In this document: in pieces, positions 52,136 to 63,435 of the stretch
Numbering within the stretch: the first letter of the stretch is position 1
Layout of the letters: each line of letters starts with the position of its first letter
Assembly (NCBI GenBank): GCA_911728455.2
Contig: OU452239.1
Coordinates: 8,002,884 to 8,066,883, forward strand
Direction of reading: 5' to 3'
DNA: 64,000 nucleotides
From: Marthasterias glacialis
Lineage: Eukaryota > Echinodermata > Asteroidea > Forcipulatida > Asteriidae
Translations under genes and position numbers: made by a program
Notes under the pieces: generated by a model
What the model saw: only the letters and a program-made list of their open reading frames with translations
What the model was told of the DNA's origin: nothing
The model's database searches: none

Positions 52136-55100
52136 ATGACCACAGCATGATGGTCTAAAATGATGGTCTTTAGTGAAACAAAGAACGTAAAGAACTTAAA
52201 AACATTATAGGTACATCATGTTGAAAACCCGTTCCTTGGGTAACTCGAGTTCTTGTAACAAATTCATTACAACATAAATGGTGTAAAAAGGTATGCTTCT
52301 TCAAATACGTTTGTAAAACCCTCAGCTGGAACGAGTTGCAATGTTTAAAAGGAAAATGAAGTCATATTGCATATCATACTGGAAACGCCTCATAGATGTT
52401 CAAATATTTGTTGGGTTGGACTTTACGAGGTCTTGGATATACTTATCAATGAGTCAACGCTGGACACATACCCGCCCCTCCTTATTTAGAATAATCACGT
52501 GAATAATTCTTATTGTATAAGTGTCGTAATTTTTGTTTGTCTTTTTCACCGAAATGTCAAAATTCAAAATGTATGAGCCATTGAGGAAATCAAAAGTTGT
52601 TGTTTAAATTGAGGTGGGGATTTGGCTTCGGGGAAATGAGAATTAAAACCGAACTGCGTTTGAAAAACACAAATCAGCCATGTCCCCCAAAATTACCGGA
52701 CAAAAGTGTTATGAGGAAACGTTATTTTCTAAATTTCTCAACGTGGGGAAAAGCAAAGCGAAGCTCGCTTTACATCAAAATCCGGGAGGATTTCCGCTTC
52801 AAACTCTGGACAGCATTATAGGAGTGTTAGTCTTCCCTATCCATGGTGTTATCATTGTAACTAAAGCCAAAGTAGTGCGAGTTCCCCGGTAACGGGAAAA
52901 TGCTATCTGAATCGTCGGTTGTTTGTTCTGCTCTGTGCGATAACCCGGAAACCAGTTCAGCACACAGTGTGCTAGTTGAGCACCAAGACAAGAGACAGAG
53001 TTACAAACCTATACGGTATGGTAACAATTACATGTAAATCTATCACAACATGACTGACGTCCATTTTGTTTTTTAAATTTAATAGAGTCTGAAGAACGAA
53101 GTCTGGTCTGATCATAGAGGTTATCCTCCATGGTCTGATCCAAGTTCCCGTGTATAGGCGCGACAACTTTTGCAGGGAACTCGCAACCGCAGATGGGAAC
53201 AACTTTATACATCCAAAGTGAAACTTTAAAATAAGCATGGTGGGGGAATCAATCAGATAAACCTGCGGTAACACCATGTGGTTAACAGTCTGTTTTGAGT
53301 AGTGGTGGCTCTGAGACTATAGAGCCGGCGGTTTGAGTTGACGTTTTGGCTAGATCTTCTCTGTAAATCTGATACGCGTCCTCTGAAATGTATCATGTAT
53401 AAACCCAGTAACTAACAGCTACACGAAGAACCACTGCACAATGGTTCATACAAAAACAACTAACAATAGCTCATCCTTTGTTTAGAAAAAATCGTGACCT
53501 TGTACATTCCAAAGCCTTTTCTGGCAGGCGAAATATACTTGTCATATGGGAAATTTTACATTTTGTGTCATAATTTCCACATAAATTCAAGAGTTATAAA
53601 ATAACTGCTGAACAAGTTTCACGATGCGCCCCCTTTCGTCACAATTATCAAAAGTTGATAAAAAATCAGATAGTGCAATCTCCATATAATGTAAGATGCT
53701 TTCTTCCCGTGTGGGCTGTGTACAAAATCGTGCCTGCAGGAAGTCCAGGCTCTGTGGCTCTCTTGTAAACACTTGATGTCACAGGTTTCACGGTCTACCC
53801 CTGAGATTGGTTTATTAATATTTTTGTAAAATACCTGTTTGGTTGATTTATGTATGTCCTTTGCCCAGTGATATGAAGTTTTTGAATCTGCTTGTTTGTT
53901 TCTTTGCTGTTGTTAAGTTGGTCTTTATTGTTTCCTGTTGTATTTGTTGAGTCTTTTTAGGAGGAAGCGGTCAATGGCGCATGAGGAAGAGTTTAAAAAC
54001 AAGTAGGATTTTTGGCCTGAAAGCAACACCCAGTTACGCCTCTATAGTGTCTTGAATTGTTTTAAAGACAAAGTGAAGAATTGTTAATCAAAACCAAAAT
54101 TGATTGTTTCAATATGAAAGCTCACTGATCTGAAGTCCTCTGGAAAAAATAGTTCCGTCGGAAATACTGTCAAAGTCGAGAAAATAACATTCTCTAAGTG
54201 ACCCCCACAAATTCCTGTTGTTTATTTTCGGCAAGACAACAAAATATGGATTGCAAATGACGCGCCCAATATTCTTGATAAAAATACACCCGACGTAGTA
54301 CATTGCTTTTCACTAGACAGGGCCACTAAATTTGAAACGTCGTTTTCAAATTATCATTTGGATACCTCGCGTGTAATTATTGAAAAACTAGGGCGTGGTC
54401 CCACTTCCCAAAGTGAACCCGTCCTCTAAAAACCGGCAACTAAGAGTTTTTCTTTCCTATCAAGTTTTCCTTCCTATCAAGTTGCCATTGTACGATTATG
54501 CCAGCAGTGCACGCAAAAGGTGATTCGAGAGAGGGGCGTGACGCCGGATGCGTCCCACTTTTATTCGTTAATTATACACTCTTTTTTTCAGGACCAAAAA
54601 TTTTGGGGAGGGGATGATCCTATGGACCACCCCAGACAAAAAGTGGGGGATATCCACCTCTGATATTTAGGCTCGTGTGCCTGGTGCTGACTACACGAGA
54701 TCGAGAATGCAAAGTGATGCCACAATACGTCGAGCAAACAACTTCCGTGATTATTAGGTTTAACATGGATTTAATTCTGGCAACAACGCCGGCGAGATTA
54801 ACATTATATGCATTTTTCGAATGGAGTGCCGAAAAAAAGAAAAGCAAGGCCCAACACTAATACCACAACGGGCCGGCGAGCAGGAAGCAGATGACGGTTT
54901 CGTTAGTTAGTCGTTCATGCCTTCTGACTGCCGCAAAAGGTCTACCTCTACCACAAAATTCATGAACCCTTTATTATCACCATTGCCCCCAAAATGATGT
55001 AACAATGAATGTTGTATCAAAACAGTCACAAAAAACACACTTCTTAAACTCAATGAGGTATGGGATTTCTAGTTATTATGTTTGGGAAATACCCTCGTCC

Positions 55101-56555
55101 TTGATTTTGACAGAATCTTTCTCGTCTCATTGGGATTCTGCAATGTGTTGACGTCACTTATACATCTCAGCTGGGTTGAGTTTGGAGTTCACCGTACTGT
55201 ATACGGAGACTTGGGAATTTGTGAATAATGTACGGTATGCGATGGTGAAACTGTGCAAACCCACAACCATGTACGGTTTTTAAAATAAGACTATCTGTGA
55301 CTTATGTGGCCTTTCTATTTTTGCTTCTCCAAATAAACATATTAATCACCAGCGGTAGATCTAATCCTTGTGAACTATTTCATATTTCTGCATTTTGATA
55401 GTGGAAATCTTCATGCATGCGGGCCTATAAGGCTTTTACTTTTATTTTCACGATTTTCTTTTCATTTCATTGTTGGTGTTCCTATGCTTTGAAAATATAA
55501 AAATAAAAAAAAATGATCAAATCATCATCAAACTGTTTTTAAACAAAATACAGAAATAAAATATACTATACGAGAATGATTCTCAGAACTAACAGAACTA
55601 GAAATACCACAAACCAGCAAACCGTTGGTAAATGTATTCCAGTCCAAATTTTGTCCAGTCCCTTTTCTCAAAAACTACGTTGCTTCAAAGGGAGTCGTTT
55701 CTCACAATGTTTGATACTAAATACCAAGTAGTTGCTCCATACCAAGTAAGTTTTTATGGTCATTTATTTTTGGAGTAATTACCAGAAGTATCCCCTGCCT
55801 TTGAAAAGAATGCGATTTGGATGTTTTCACAGTTCGCAAATGTAACCTCGTCTCCACCTACAGTGATCATTCGCAATGTATAATATATACCCTTGACCTC
55901 AGCGACCTATAAACCCAGCAGGAAGATAAGCTAGACCTAGAATCGTCAAAAAGCAAAGGACCACAAGGCCCTGTAACTCGAGACATCCTCCGCTATTTGT
56001 CCCACTGAAAAGGAAGGGAAAATATTGCTCTCGTTGCAACAGCCGTCGATTTAGAATTGGATAAATTAACCTTTGGAAACTGCAAGTTATGTTATAGGCA
56101 CATGGCTGTTTCGATGCGGCAGTGGAGATTGTGTCCTTTGAAATCTTCGCCTTAAGTCAAAAGTATTAACTTTCATAATCACAGGAATTAACTGGAGAGA
56201 GTACGCTATAGTTGATATAATATGGAAGAGTAAATTCATTCGATTTATTTGTAAAACTGGTGCTCAACGTGCAGGCACTGGCAATAGAAAAATGTTTCCC
56301 CAGTACTTGCTGACAAAGAGGCGGACAAACTTGAATCAGGAGGCATAGTTATTTCAATTAACGGCACTTCTACATTTTGATTACCCCTATGAACTTCTAG
56401 GAACAGTCTCAGAGTTTGAGAAATAGATGACAGTGATTGCGTACTGGGGAAGGGGGGGGGTGGGGGTGGGGTAAGGTCCCCCGTAGGGAACCTTTCCCCT
56501 TCCTAAATGAGGTGATGGTTGCACATGGTTCAATACATCAAAAGCCCCCCCAAAA

Positions 56556-56760
56556 ATAAAAAAATAAAATAATAATAATAATAATAAAATAAAAAAAAAT
56601 AAAAAAAAAAATAAATAAATAAATAAAAAATAAATAAATAAATAAATAAATACATAAAATAAATAAATAAATAATAATAATAACAATAAAAAAAAATCAA
56701 AAGCCCCCCCAAAAAGTAATAAATAAAATAAAAAAAATAAATAAAAAAATAAAGTCTCTG
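56556..56760. repeat. A-rich microsatellite (ATAA/AAT)n
   Basis: A long impure run of aataaata-type repeats broken by two copies of aaaagccccccc. The minus-strand frame reading FFLLLLLFIYLF is an artefact of this tract. Confidence 0.9.
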
Positions 56761-57801
56761 GCCCCCGTTCGCCCAATGAAAATGGTCTCAAACGAGCAAT
56801 ATTTCTTCATATCTGACGATTATGACAGCTACGTTTAAAAAAAAATGAAGAAGTCTGAAATCTAGATACTGAAATTTAATCATCCCTGCTGTTTGCAAAA
56901 CCTTCAGTCAATATGAATATAAAACTAAAAAAAAACATGTAAAAAGCATTTTGATTCCTTGAATCGTGAAGAAAGAGTACAGCTTTGGTTTTTGGAACAC
57001 TACAGTATCATCATTAATTCAAATCTGACCTATTTTATATTATTGTCATTTCAAAGTAAAACTTCGTCTGTAATAATATATAAACTTGGCAAAGGTATAA
57101 GCTTTCAAAATAATACTGACATATTACACCATTTGAGTCATAAAAATTTCTTCATTACAGTTTCACACCAGAATGGATGTTGAATATTTGTTTCTTAACA
57201 CTTTCCTTCTGCGACAATACGACAACTTCTCAGAATTAGTCTCCAGTATCAGCTCCTGGATTCATAGAGAAATTAGAAAGAGCTTGATTTGTGGAAAAGC
57301 GTTCCCCTGTACTTTCATTGTTAGTTTACTTGTATTGTGTGTCCCCAACTTCTATTGTTTAATCTATAAATATTAAACTTGCTGACAGAAAGGTCTGACA
57401 CTAGGATCAACATTTTAGGAGGTATGTTGAAATAATGTTTTCCCCACCAATTGGTAACCCCTTGAGTTATAGATTTCAATGAGCTTTTGGGAACAGTATC
57501 AGTGCTAGAGAAGTAGATCAGAGAGCAGGATTTCTTTAAATCTGAAAAAAAAATAACAGCTACAAGTTTTCACGAGGCAGACTTGAAAGGTCTGAATTCT
57601 GATAAAAGCCTCAAATTTCTCATCCCTGTCATACGTCTACTATGGTATTATGTACTTGTTTCAATCTTATTTTACATGGATGTTGATAAAATTAGGCGCC
57701 TCTGCTAACCTTGTAATAGCCCTATGATAAAGTAACCTATTTTGTTTTTGGAACTTGACACTCGCTGCTTATAATTATTGGATTCGAACTGGCCTAGCTA
57801 C

Positions 57802-57951
57802 CGTGAAAGCTCTGTGGTCATGTGGTATGACATCTGCTCTAGAATGGCAAAGGTCGTGGGTTCGAATCCCACCGCAGTAATAATATAATGTGGATTTTGT
57901 TCTTGACTTGGTAAAGCATCGAGTACACAGTGCTTATAACACATCGGTGTA
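57802..57951 (+). repeat. tRNA-derived SINE (family S2)
   Basis: ctctgtggtcatgtggtatg and acatctgctctagaatggca, then gtcgtgggttcgaatcccac (perfect B-box) and cgcag pairing with ctgtg, so a nearly complete tRNA fold is possible. The body ends cacagtgcttataacacatc as in the copy at 14361-14530, which marks it as a SINE and not a free tRNA gene. Confidence 0.75.
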
Positions 57952-57994
57952 CCCGGTTAAACACAAATAAACTTCATAGCCAATCATTTCAGTT

Positions 57995-58165
57995 ATAGGG
58001 GACCAGGTCGACTCCATGGTTTCTTTCCCTGTCTTTCACCTCTAGGGGCCCGGTTCGAATCCCACCTCAGGCCCAGAGCCTTGCATGTGGATTGGGTTTT
58101 CAGTCCCTACCTGATTGCGTGTTTTCCCCATTTAGAGTTTTCCTCCCAAATCTAAAACTGATCAT
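57995..58165 (+). repeat. SINE head-2/tail copy
   Basis: tggtttctttccctgtcttt, cggttcgaatcccacctcag (B-box), tggattgggttttcagtccc and gttttccccatttagagttt match the second head and tail of the composite SINE at 29735-30228. It shows that this half can exist alone. Confidence 0.7.
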
Positions 58166-58606
58166 TTATTCTCGTTTCCTATTCATCATGTTATTGGCGT
58201 TAATTGTGCTGCTGGATGTGTAATAAAATAAAATAAATACAAAAATAGTTAAAAAATGTATTCTGTTTAGACTTCAAGGAAACGTTTTATCGAAATACTT
58301 GTGAAAAATCTCACCGAAACTTGCCCACGTATTGGAGGGAACACTCTGACTGGTTCATGTTTTTGTTCACATAGGTTGTTTGCCTGACCAACGATCCAGG
58401 AACCAACAAACAACCATTTCGAAAATAAAACCAGGATGGTCTGTACTGAGTTATTTTATACCAGGTCAACCTTTACATACAAAAAAACATGAATTTTGAG
58501 TTCTGAAAATGTTGTTTCATATTATGTTTTTGTATTACCATATCTTGAAAGAGAAAAAAATGTGTTTCACTCCTAATGTATGATAATTCTATCACAACTT
58601 GGCAAA

Positions 58607-58854
58607 GAGCACTCTCTAAATGTAAAAGAGTGAACATTTCACTCGCTTGCCAGAGTGATGTCAGTTTGGCTCTATAGAGAGTGAAACTCACTCTTCACCG
58701 CCCTTTTTTGAGTGAAAGTGGAGTGAATTTCACTCTGAACCTAGTGAAAATACATGTTTTTCACTCTAAAAAGAGTCGTCCGCCATATGGCTCCTTGCAA
58801 GAGTGGTATGACGGACAAAAGAGTGGTTTTTCACTCTTTTACATGAAGAGAGCA
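58607..58854. repeat. Foldback element, family F2 (copy B)
   Basis: ctctctaaatgtaaaagagt and actcttttacatgaagagag are inverted ends. Inside are multiple gagtgaaa and tttcactc motifs in both orientations, so several alternative stems are possible. Confidence 0.8.
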
Positions 58855-59239
58855 TGACACAAACAAAAATGTCAACTTTGTATTTTACAGGCATGCCAGG
58901 GAGACGAGATTTTGTATGGTATGTTTCATTCTTATAGTCGTGACGACACAGCCCCTTTAAATGAAATTATTTTGAAAAAAATATATATAAAGGAGATACC
59001 CTGTAGTAAGAGGTCTATATCCAGATGTAGATTCTATTTTTTATTAACTAGATCACACTTTTACATGGCATTTGGACAAGGTAGTCTCGCACACATCCGG
59101 ATTTAACCTTTTTCAATTGACATCAATAACATTCATAACTCGGAAACACAAAGTTCTGCTCGATTGTTTCTTGTTCAAAGAATCACTTTCTTGTTAAATA
59201 TTCCTACTGCTGGCTTATTGTAAATATGAAATAAATAAC

Positions 59240-59966
59240 CAGAGTTGTGGTCAAGTATTCTTCCGTCGAGTATCAAGTACTGCCGAGTACTAAGGTGGCT
59301 GAGTAGTACTCAAGTACACATACTTGGGCCATCAAGTATGAGTACAAGTGACCTAGTACCAACTATTCTGATATCTGAAGCAGCCGGGTACCAACAATGA
59401 AAAAAAAAATGCTGTAAATGGTGTAAAAAAAAAATTTTCTTCTTTTTTTCGAATACTAATTTCAAGATGGCAATGTGAGCTTATTGAATACATCAAAGAT
59501 CAACTTCAGTTTTACTTTTGTCCAGAGCTTTATTCCTCTATAGACCAATCCATTAAGCCCCGCCCTCTTACGTTTTGACCAATCACAGCCTTGGCTATTC
59601 CACTGAAAGTCCGACAAAAGTCAGACTTGATAAAATTATACTTATAGCGTGCGCGTTCATGACGTGCAGAGTGGCATTGAAGAGACGCACATTTTGCTGC
59701 CCACGTATACAGTGGTGATGTAGTCAATGCTGTGAATGGTCATGATGTTGGAGGGCGTGGTTTAATGGATCAATCTATTCCTCGCATCAATGCATGTATA
59801 GGAAAGCGGAAAGGAAAGTGGTATTTTGACCACGATTACTTAAAATCGTAGTCCAAGTACAATTTCAGTCGAATATCGAGTATGAGTATTTTGCTAGCCA
59901 TGTGCGAGTACAAGTACCATCAAAACAGTACTTGAGTAGTACTCGAGTACAAGTACTATAACACTG
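59240..59966. mobile_element. 727-bp hAT-like element with nested insert
   Basis: Ends cagagttgtgg and ctataacactg are inverted with mismatches; flanks taaataac and tgaataac give an 8-base duplication with one difference. Both arms are made of clustered caagtac/gtacttg motifs (gagtagtactcaagtaca; tacttgagtagtactcgagt). No transposase, so non-autonomous. The centre is occupied by a second inverted-repeat element. Confidence 0.8.
59535..59785. mobile_element. Nested element of the aatccattaagcc family
   Basis: tagaccaatccattaagccc and ttaatggatcaatcta are inverted ends; attcctc borders both sides. It lies inside the larger element at 59240-59966. Relatives are at 19690-19805 (inside a SINE) and 30240-30330 (half copy). 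Confidence 0.78.
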
Positions 59967-60279
59967 TGAATAACTTAAATAGTGCATCGACAAACGTGCC
60001 TAGAAATGTGACATATTACTAGAGAGTACTTACAAAACTGCTTGCAGTTACATGTACTACAGATTTCAGTGGTCTTCAAATACGGCAACACTATAAATAT
60101 ATATACGCCAGTCTATCTAGCTATAACAAAATATGAATATTTGGTACAAAAATTGATGCTGCATACTGTACGTATAAAAAATACACAAGTTATCTTTATA
60201 GAAAACTTACACAGAACATTTAACTTTACAAATTTGCTTCCAATCCCCAAAATAACTTTCAGCCTCACAATAATACCCA

Positions 60280-60680
60280 AAAGTGTGTCATGTCTGTCAT
60301 AAATGACACTCCTGGCGCCGAATTATAAAATCAGGTGGAGATTGTTAAGAAAGATTTTATGAAACGAAGCAACCATGATACAACACCTTGAAAAGGATAC
60401 AAGGTGAGGTGACGCAGGTTGTTGCCAGACCATGCCAGAAAACACCGGGGCGAGCCCCTTCTCTTTACAATAAGTGTACTGGCTTATTTTTCTGTGCACT
60501 ACACAACACACAGGACCTACAGTTTTATGTCCCATCCGGAGGACAAAGCCATTATGGTGAAGTGTCTTGCTCAAGGACACAAGAGCCATGACAAAGGACC
60601 GAACCCCACACTCTGACAATGCCAGAACGTGAGTCCAGTGCACTAGACCGCTTGCCCACAACACTCCACAATGTATAGAA
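60280..60680 (-). repeat. tRNA-derived SINE S1, nearly full-length
   Basis: On the minus strand from 60680: gtctagtgcactggactcac (tRNA-like head), gggttcggtcctttgtcatg (mutated B-box), the accttgagcaagacactt block, ccggatgggacataaaactg, cccggtgttttctggcatgg, cacctcaccttgtatccttt, and gcgccaggagtgtcatttat at the 3' end. It gives the order of the whole family. Confidence 0.8.
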
Positions 60681-60920
60681 CTAGCACCTTGCTCTAAAAT
60701 TGACACACTTTACAAATATGGCAGTAATGAAAACTCATCTTGAGATGAATCCCATGAGCCGAAGAAGACAAAGAGACAAAGTCAGGAGGGGAGTTTTTAG
60801 TTCTCGCTGTCCTATTACCTTGAAAGTATTTCAAACTTTGGGTTTCTTTTAACAATATGGAGATCGAATTGGCATAACTAAGTTGCTACAGCTTGGAATT
60901 GGTGGATGAGCTGGTCATGA

Positions 60921-61408
60921 TTAAGGCAATGAGTTTCCACTCGAGTTAGGTGAGAATGTCACAGTTTGACCATCAATCAATTGGTCCATGTTGTTTGTTG
61001 CCATGGCAACAGCCCGCCCAAGCTGATGCGAGCACTGACTGAGCATGCCCAAAAGGTCCTTCATGGTCATTTTAACAAATTCCTCACCCTCTTCTCCCTG
61101 CATATGCAAATGTGATCCCGAACTGCCCAACGAGATCCCACCACTGCTCATGAAGCCTGATGATTGGTTCGTTTGTTGGCCGGTGCCCTTCAGTGTATCA
61201 CCGGTGATTAGGCTGGAGGTGATGGCACTGACGAGGGGATTTTCTTCTGGCTGAGGAGGTGGTGAAGTGTTGTCGCCAGGTCTACCCTGGGATAGGTCCA
61301 GTTGGATTTGGGAGGTGAACTGCTGGGACAGGTTGTCGAATCTCACATCTTTGGGCATGAATAGCGGACTGGACTGGAGCCTTCTGATTAACTCACTTTG
61401 GCAGGACC
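60921..61408 (-). CDS. ANKS3: ANKS3 terminal exon
   Basis: Acceptor CACTTTTAG; starts SCQSELIRRLQSSPLFMPKD. A glutamine/serine/proline-rich stretch follows, then EGEEFVKMTMKDLLGMLSQC and a short helix (GRAVAMATNNMDQLI) that parallels the C-terminal helix of vertebrate ANKS3. Confidence 0.93.
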
Positions 61409-63435
61409 TAAAAGTGGAAACAAAAATAAGAGAATAAATGGGTGATGGCGAGGTCTTAAACGGCCATTAAGACTAGAAAAGGGTCTGGGGCCATTATACA
61501 TGAAATAACAAATCTGTGAAAGCTTAAGCTTAATCGGTCATCGAAGTCACAATAAAAAATTGAAAAGTTCTTGTATTTTTCACTGTTTCAAACATCAGTT
61601 TTACTCATTTTCTCAAAAACTGTGGCATTTCAAGCAAAACTATTTCAAAGGAAAGTTTCCACCATGACCATCTTTATACTATGTAAGTTATGTGTACATT
61701 TGAGAATAGTTTAATTTTCAATCTTACCAATGTTTAATAGTGCACACCCTTTCAGAAACACCAGAACTTTTTTTTAACTGACCTGACGCTGTCGTACAGC
61801 TGCCTCATGTTATGGCAGAGTTTCCTGGCATCGGATACCAGACTCAGGAGCTGTTGGTATGTCTTCCGGTCCTCCATGAGGCATCCTTCCACCACACTCC
61901 TTAGCTCCTTCTCCTGCATCACCTGGGCCTCTGCTTCTCCCTTCTTAACCATTGCCTTAGTCAGAAAACATAAAAGTATCTTATAGCCAGCAACTTTTCC
62001 GCAAAATCCTCAGGAAAATTGGCTCTGTGAAGTGAAAATGCTTGAAGGTAGGGTAATAGTGACCATAAAAGCTTACTTGGTAAGAATCACTGGAGAACTG
62101 TTGATAGTATAAAACACTGTGAAAAACGGAACTTTTTTGAACTTCTCAAGAAGTGTTGTGACTTTGTCGGATACGGAACTGGACTTACCTCTTGCAACTG
62201 AATGGCCATTTCTTGCATGGCTGTTTCCACTCTATCAGCGTAGACTTGCTCTAGATTATCAGAAAACGGTCTCGCCTGACTGTGCCATCTGGCAATAGCG
62301 TTGGTCATTTTCCGGCGTGGTCCCATCAGTCTGTGAATCATAAACACAGTTTAATGGTCAAAGTGTTTCGGTAGCTACAGCCTACTACTGCTAGAGCATA
62401 GACTGGTGCCTAGTCTTTATCCGTGGATGATAAAGACAGGCACTGGTGTTACAAACCCAATGGTTTCAATGGATAGGCATCTAGATGGTTTGCTAACCCC
62501 TGAAAGGAAAGCACTGACAAATTGAATTGTCTAAATAAAATGTGCAAGTATATGGCATGATTAAATTAGGCCTGTGGTTGATCCACTCTATGGGCGTGTT
62601 TAAGCATGGTGGCCTGCAAAAGAGGCATCAAGTCATAGAGCAACTGGTCCCCTCTCATGCTTCTTTGAACTTGTTTCACGTGTAGTAATTAAGACGTCTA
62701 CTGTTTGACTTATAACGCTGTTATATACTCACTTTATCCCCACCTCTTTTAAGTCAATGTCTGTCAGAGTCAAGAATACTCTCAAGTCTACATCCTGCTC
62801 CTCAAAAATGTGAAAATACTTAGTTCTGAGCCCAAGACTCTCAAGAAGATGCTCCAGATCATTGTAAGGGTACGAGTGCTGTTTTGTATCACCGGGTGTG
62901 TCACTGTGTGATTCATGGGGTGTGTCCTGGGCAAGGTCAGTAGACAAAGGTGGTACACTGGAATGGTACCCCACACTGTTGGAATACTGGCCCATGGTTA
63001 CAGCTGGGTGCGCTTTACTAGAATGTGACAAGTTAAGGGAACCACTTAATGCTGGTATCCCGTGATTCTGTGCAGCCAACCCACTGGGCTGTGTTAGATA
63101 CTGGGAGTCCACACCGTAGCCTCTCCTACTCAGGTCTGCGGATATCATCTGTGAAAGCTGATCATTGAGTGCACCAGCAAAAACAGCGTTCTCCGAAGAA
63201 TTTGAGCTTGGTGTTTGTGGAAGACTGAAGCTTGATGCATCGGAGGATTGATCGTCTGCGCTGGAGTGACTACCTCCACGACTCAGAGCAAGTGCTGCAG
63301 CAAAGCCCCCGCCGCCACTGCTGCTGTGGCTGGAGTTGCTGCTCTTGACGGTCAGGGTGCCAATTTGGCAGAATGCAGGGTCATCATCCTCGTTGGTTGG
63401 CTCAATGGTGGGGAATGAGCTAAGCCATGGACTTG
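60921..63435 (-). CDS. ANKS3: ANKS3, last four coding exons
   Basis: Ankyrin repeat and SAM domain protein 3, a cytoplasmic scaffold that in vertebrates binds ANKS6 through SAM domains and belongs to the ciliary nephronophthisis module. Four exons with consistent phases are seen: a serine-rich linker, the SAM domain (YFHIFEEQDVDLRVFLTLTD, then KLMGPRRKMTNAIARWHSQA), a coiled coil (YADRVETAMQEMAIQLQE; EKELRSVVEGCLMEDRKTY) and an acidic C-terminal segment ending FSPNSSGNSLP. A SAM domain followed by a coiled coil separates ANKS3 from ANKS6, ANKS4B and ANKS1. The ankyrin repeats must lie right of the window. Stop at 60921-60923; no canonical poly(A) hexamer was seen just downstream. Confidence 0.94.
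61783..61955 (-). CDS. ANKS3: ANKS3 exon: coiled coil
   Basis: Acceptor CTGACTAAG, donor GTCAGT. It encodes AMVKKGEAEAQVMQEKELRS, then VVEGCLMEDRKTYQQLLSLV, an acidic-basic heptad-like helix. Confidence 0.94.
62189..62330 (-). CDS. ANKS3: ANKS3 exon: end of SAM and coiled-coil start
   Basis: Acceptor GATTCACAG, donor GTAAGT. It reads LMGPRRKMTNAIARWHSQAR, then PFSDNLEQVYADRVETAMQE. G-P-x-R/K-K-M-x-x-A-I closes the SAM fold. Confidence 0.96.
62405..62443. repeat. Short hairpin in an ANKS3 intron
   Basis: ggtgcctagtctttatc faces gataaagacaggcac across a small loop, with one or two mismatches. It could be a foldback remnant. Nothing shows that it is transcribed as a small RNA. Confidence 0.45.
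62733..63435 (-). CDS. ANKS3: ANKS3 exon: serine-rich linker and SAM domain
   Basis: A 703-base exon, acceptor AATGCAG, donor GTGAGT. It starts SPWLSSFPTIEPTNEDDDPA, continues through a Ser/Gly-rich disordered stretch (SSNSSHSSSGGGGF), then LEHLLESLGLRTKYFHIFEE and TDIDLKEVGIK, the first four helices of SAM. Phases fit the next exon. Confidence 0.94.

Larger units (their letters stand above)
41930..60900. other. Gene-poor repeat-rich region
   Basis: About 19 kb with no frame I can assign. Low-complexity tracts include (ac)n near 45236, C-runs near 48788 and 48941, tacatgtacatgt-rich DNA at 51200-51320 and an A/T microsatellite at 56556-56760. Identified elements are listed separately. The open frames at 44524, 46531, 47908, 49152 and 52597 show no recognisable domain, no matching splice pattern and ordinary AT-rich composition. 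Confidence 0.55.

Noticed and set aside
52300..52420. Possible reverse-transcriptase tail (LSWNELQ)
   Set aside because: Only a few residues fit, with frame changes on both sides; too weak to call.
56387..56791. 134-residue frame of F, L, I and Y resembling a membrane protein
   Set aside because: Antisense of the A/T microsatellite; no non-repetitive sequence.
57802..57880. Possible functional tRNA gene
   Set aside because: A good B-box and acceptor pairing, but the anticodon region is irregular and the sequence continues into a SINE body shared with 14361-14530.
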